From assembly GCA_964017065.1 (NCBI GenBank), contig OZ024783.1:5029399-5093398 (forward strand): DNA of 64,000 nucleotides, in the 5' to 3' direction. The notes beneath the pieces are model-generated. The model saw only the letters and a program-made list of their open reading frames with translations. It was not told the DNA's origin and did not search any database. The stretch is from Haliclona indistincta (lineage: Eukaryota; Porifera; Demospongiae; Haplosclerida; Chalinidae). The translations under genes and the position numbers were made by a program. This document shows, piece after piece, positions 63,667-64,000 of the stretch (positions within the stretch are counted from its first letter, which is position 1; every line of letters starts with the position of its first letter).

Positions 63667-64000
63667 AGGTAGGTACAATAAGGTACACTAAGGTATTCGT
63701 GCAATAACACGTACACTAACAGGTAGGTACACTAAGGTACACTAAGGTATTTTGTACAATAACACGTACACTAACAGGTAGGTACAATAAGGTACACTAA
63801 GGTATTCGTGCAATAACACGTACACTAACAGGTAGGTACACTAAGGTACACTAAGGTATTTTGTATAATAACACGTACACTAACAGGTAGGTACACTAAG
63901 GTACACTAAGGTATTTTGTATAATAACACGTACACTAACAGGTAGGTACACTAAGGTACACTAAGGTATTTTGTATAATAACACGTACACTAACAGGTAG
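63667..64000. repeat. 54/55-bp tandem repeat array running off the window
   Basis: About six units, each beginning AGGTAGGTACAMTAAGGTAC and ending ACACGTACACTAAC. Two types alternate at first: 54 bp with TATTCGTGCAATA, and 55 bp with TATTTTGTACAATA. The last units are all of the second type (TTTTGTATAATA). The array continues past 64,000. Confidence 0.95.

Noticed and set aside
63667..64000. CRISPR-like array
   Set aside because: Units are contiguous near-identical tandem repeats without unique spacers, in a eukaryotic genome.

Overview
The window is eukaryotic nuclear DNA. Genes are split by many short introns (about 50-100 bp, GT-AG with an unusual number of GC-AG), the base composition is AT-rich, and almost every longer intron or spacer is packed with small inverted-repeat transposons, foldback elements and one full-length Ty3/gypsy retrotransposon. 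The gene set (Lgl/tomosyn-family proteins, cytosolic thiolase, a complex I subunit) and the 23-residue STPR-like repeat relic point to an early-branching marine invertebrate, most plausibly a sponge. This assignment is inference, not proof.

Positions 694-53,681 hold a minus-strand, head-to-tail array of Lgl/tomosyn-family double beta-propeller genes. Gene A (694-15,065) runs off the left edge. Genes B (17,874-34,053), C (37,338-44,821), D (45,119-49,158) and E (49,388-53,681) each form an open spliced frame. B and C are 804 aa, D is 807 aa and E is about 780 aa. All share the same exon plan of 24-26 exons. Two broken copies lie between them (16,150-16,512 and 34,843-37,112). Intergenic gaps are as short as about 230-520 bp where no transposon has landed. 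Size differences between the genes come almost wholly from transposons in introns. Gene A carries MULE-like, pogo-like, piggyBac-like foldback and hAT elements. Gene B carries a young Ty3/gypsy element with identical LTRs (26,915-32,233) plus pogo elements. Gene C carries foldbacks, a tRNA-promoter-bearing TIR element and a GAAA microsatellite.

Positions 53,916-58,044 hold a compact housekeeping pair read outward from a 77-bp shared promoter: a five-exon cytosolic acetyl-CoA acetyltransferase on the minus strand and a two-exon NDUFB4-like complex I subunit on the plus strand. The thiolase introns contain a tandem cluster of three tRNA-Val genes plus a truncated fourth, and very long GAGT/CACT simple repeats.

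Positions 59,124-60,809 hold an intronless minus-strand gene for a 561-aa protein that joins a DRE-TIM (HMG-CoA-lyase-like) barrel to a canonical EF-hand, with a TATA box upstream. The rest, to 64,000, is transposon debris and a 54/55-bp tandem array that continues off the right edge.

The strongest unusual observations are: the Lgl-family tandem array with its pseudogenes; the HMGL-like/EF-hand fusion; a repeat family whose conserved end abuts a hairpin with a different sequence in every copy; TIR elements carrying tRNA-like Pol III promoter boxes; a gypsy element with a GGGAAAC -1 frameshift heptamer; and a near-perfect foldback with about 345-bp arms inside an intron.
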